Assembly: GCA_020073445.1 (NCBI GenBank)
Contig: JAIQFE010000033.1
Span: forward strand, 1-64,000
DNA length: 64,000 nucleotides
Source: Terriglobia bacterium
GTDB taxonomy: Bacteria; Acidobacteriota; Terriglobia; Bryobacterales; Bryobacteraceae
Reading direction: 5' to 3'
Shown here: positions 63,361 to 64,000 of the stretch, piece after piece
How positions within the stretch are numbered: position 1 is the stretch's first letter
Layout: each line of letters opens with the position of its first letter
Position numbers and translations under genes: made by a program
The notes under the pieces: generated by a model
Seen by the model: only the letters and a program-made list of their open reading frames with translations
What the model was told of the DNA's origin: nothing
Database searches by the model: none

Positions 63361-64000
63361 TCATTTCACGAGGATCCCCCAAGTGATTTGGAACCTGCCG
63401 TTCACCGCGTCGTCCTCGAAGGAGGCGTGGTTCTTGAACTGGTAATCGAAGCTTAGCCGGGAACGCTCGCCGACGGGAAGAAAATACCCGAAGTTGAAAG
63501 CCCGGATATTTAGTCCCGTTACGGGATCGCCGTTGAACTGGTTATAGCGCGCGTAGACGGTTTGCGCACCAGCCAAACGATAGCTCGTGAGTAGTTCTCC
63601 GGCGGAATTATGCGCTCCCGGCCTGAAGGCCTGAAAGAACTCTGGCTCGATGCTCGCAGGCGTAGAGGGCATGTTCCCAGTCAGGGCTTCACCCCGCAGG
63701 CCGAATCGGCCTGCGGTGACTTGAAAATCGAAACCGAATAGCCGTTCGTTATCATTACCCGAAACTCCCGGAGGCAAGAGCTGTTTTCCGAGTTGTACCG
63801 ACGCTCCCACTGCCAGCTTCTTGTTGAAGCTCTTGCGGATTCGACCCATGTAGTTCACCTGGCGATTGCTATCGTTGAAAAAACGATTGCCGTTGAACGC
63901 CCCCACGAAATATTGAAGATCCTTGAAGCCGGGTGCAGGAAGAAAGCCAAGATCACCGGACAACATGATTCCACGGTCCCGCTCGCCAGGAAAGAAGTAA
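63361..64000 (-). CDS. outer-membrane porin, OprO/OprP-like (partial, runs off the right edge)
   Basis: The frame is open from the right edge (PGERDRGIMLSGDLGFLPAP) to TGA at 63361. The visible 213 residues are barrel strands of a phosphate-selective porin-type protein: LQYFVGAFNGNR, VNYMGRIRKSF, LFGFDFQVTAGRFGLRGEAL, TVYARYNQF, LNIRAFNFGYFLPVGERSRL, RFQITWGILVK. ERD-x-G-I-M-L-S-G is typical of this family. The N-terminus and signal peptide lie outside. Convergent with the GMC-DUF1080 gene. Substrate unknown. Confidence 0.75.
   Translation of the reverse strand, partial: YFFPGERDRGIMLSGDLGFLPAPGFKDLQYFVGAFNGNRFFNDSNRQVNYMGRIRKSFNKKLAVGASVQLGKQLLPPGVSGNDNERLFGFDFQVTAGRFGLRGEALTGNMPSTPASIEPEFFQAFRPGAHNSAGELLTSYRLAGAQTVYARYNQFNGDPVTGLNIRAFNFGYFLPVGERSRLSFDYQFKNHASFEDDAVNGRFQITWGILVK

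Noticed and set aside
1-64000. CRISPR arrays
   Set aside because: No regularly spaced repeats of 20-40 bases were seen anywhere in the window.

Overview
The window looks like the chromosome of an Acidobacteriota bacterium, probably of the Solibacter/Bryobacter lineage. This is an inference from gene content: an Oar-like TonB-dependent receptor with an N-terminal carboxypeptidase-regulatory-like domain, a GMC oxidoreductase fused to a DUF1080 domain, heavy-metal RND operons carrying small His- and Cys-rich secreted proteins, and many large TIR-domain proteins. No rRNA, complete tRNA or CRISPR array is visible.

Layout. (1) 1-8.9 kb is an accessory region: the tail of an IS256-type transposase, a broken ankyrin gene, small membrane or hypothetical proteins, an excisionase-like HTH gene behind a perfect palindrome, several strong terminators and a secreted protein operon. 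(2) 8.9-25.3 kb is a dense island of TIR and TIR-like proteins in very different architectures: TIR plus an unknown domain, a membrane protein with a TIR-like core, TIR-TM-metallophosphatase, tandem TIR-TIR, a deoxyribosyltransferase-like protein, TIR-TM-WD40, EVE-TIR, DUF4062, SLOG plus deoxyribosyltransferase-like, and TIR plus an unknown domain. (3) 25.7-31 kb is a group of hydrolases: a BamA-like barrel coupled to a phospholipase C/acid phosphatase-type enzyme, a DUF2235 hydrolase and a secreted DNase II-like nuclease with both HxK motifs. (4) 31.4-37.5 kb resumes the conflict genes: an FxsC-like TIR protein coupled to a KGGTGR-type ATPase with WD40 repeats, a stand-alone SLOG protein and a SLOG-SLATT membrane protein. 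(5) 37.8-40.2 kb is the 3' part of a tRNA-Phe gene (a likely att site), a tyrosine integrase, an excisionase-like HTH protein and a cargo gene. (6) 41.4-55.9 kb holds two complete heavy-metal RND efflux systems, one CzcCBA-like on the + strand and one CusCBA/F-like on the - strand, converging on a methyltransferase. (7) 56.3-64 kb holds a DUF5666-like secreted protein, the Oar-like receptor, the GMC-DUF1080 fusion and a partial porin.

How the genes may work together. TIR domains commonly cleave NAD+ or turn it into cyclic ADP-ribose-type signals. SLOG domains bind such nucleotides in Thoeris, and SLATT domains are predicted membrane pores. The island therefore combines possible sensors (EVE, WD40, KGGTGR ATPase), signal makers or NADases (TIR), signal receptors (SLOG) and executioners (SLATT pore, TIR). 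No canonical ThsA (SIR2-SLOG) or complete known defence operon was seen, so the combinations are the most likely place for an undescribed abortive-infection or cell-death system. The tRNA-Phe fragment followed by an integrase suggests that the island grew by repeated integration at one tRNA gene.
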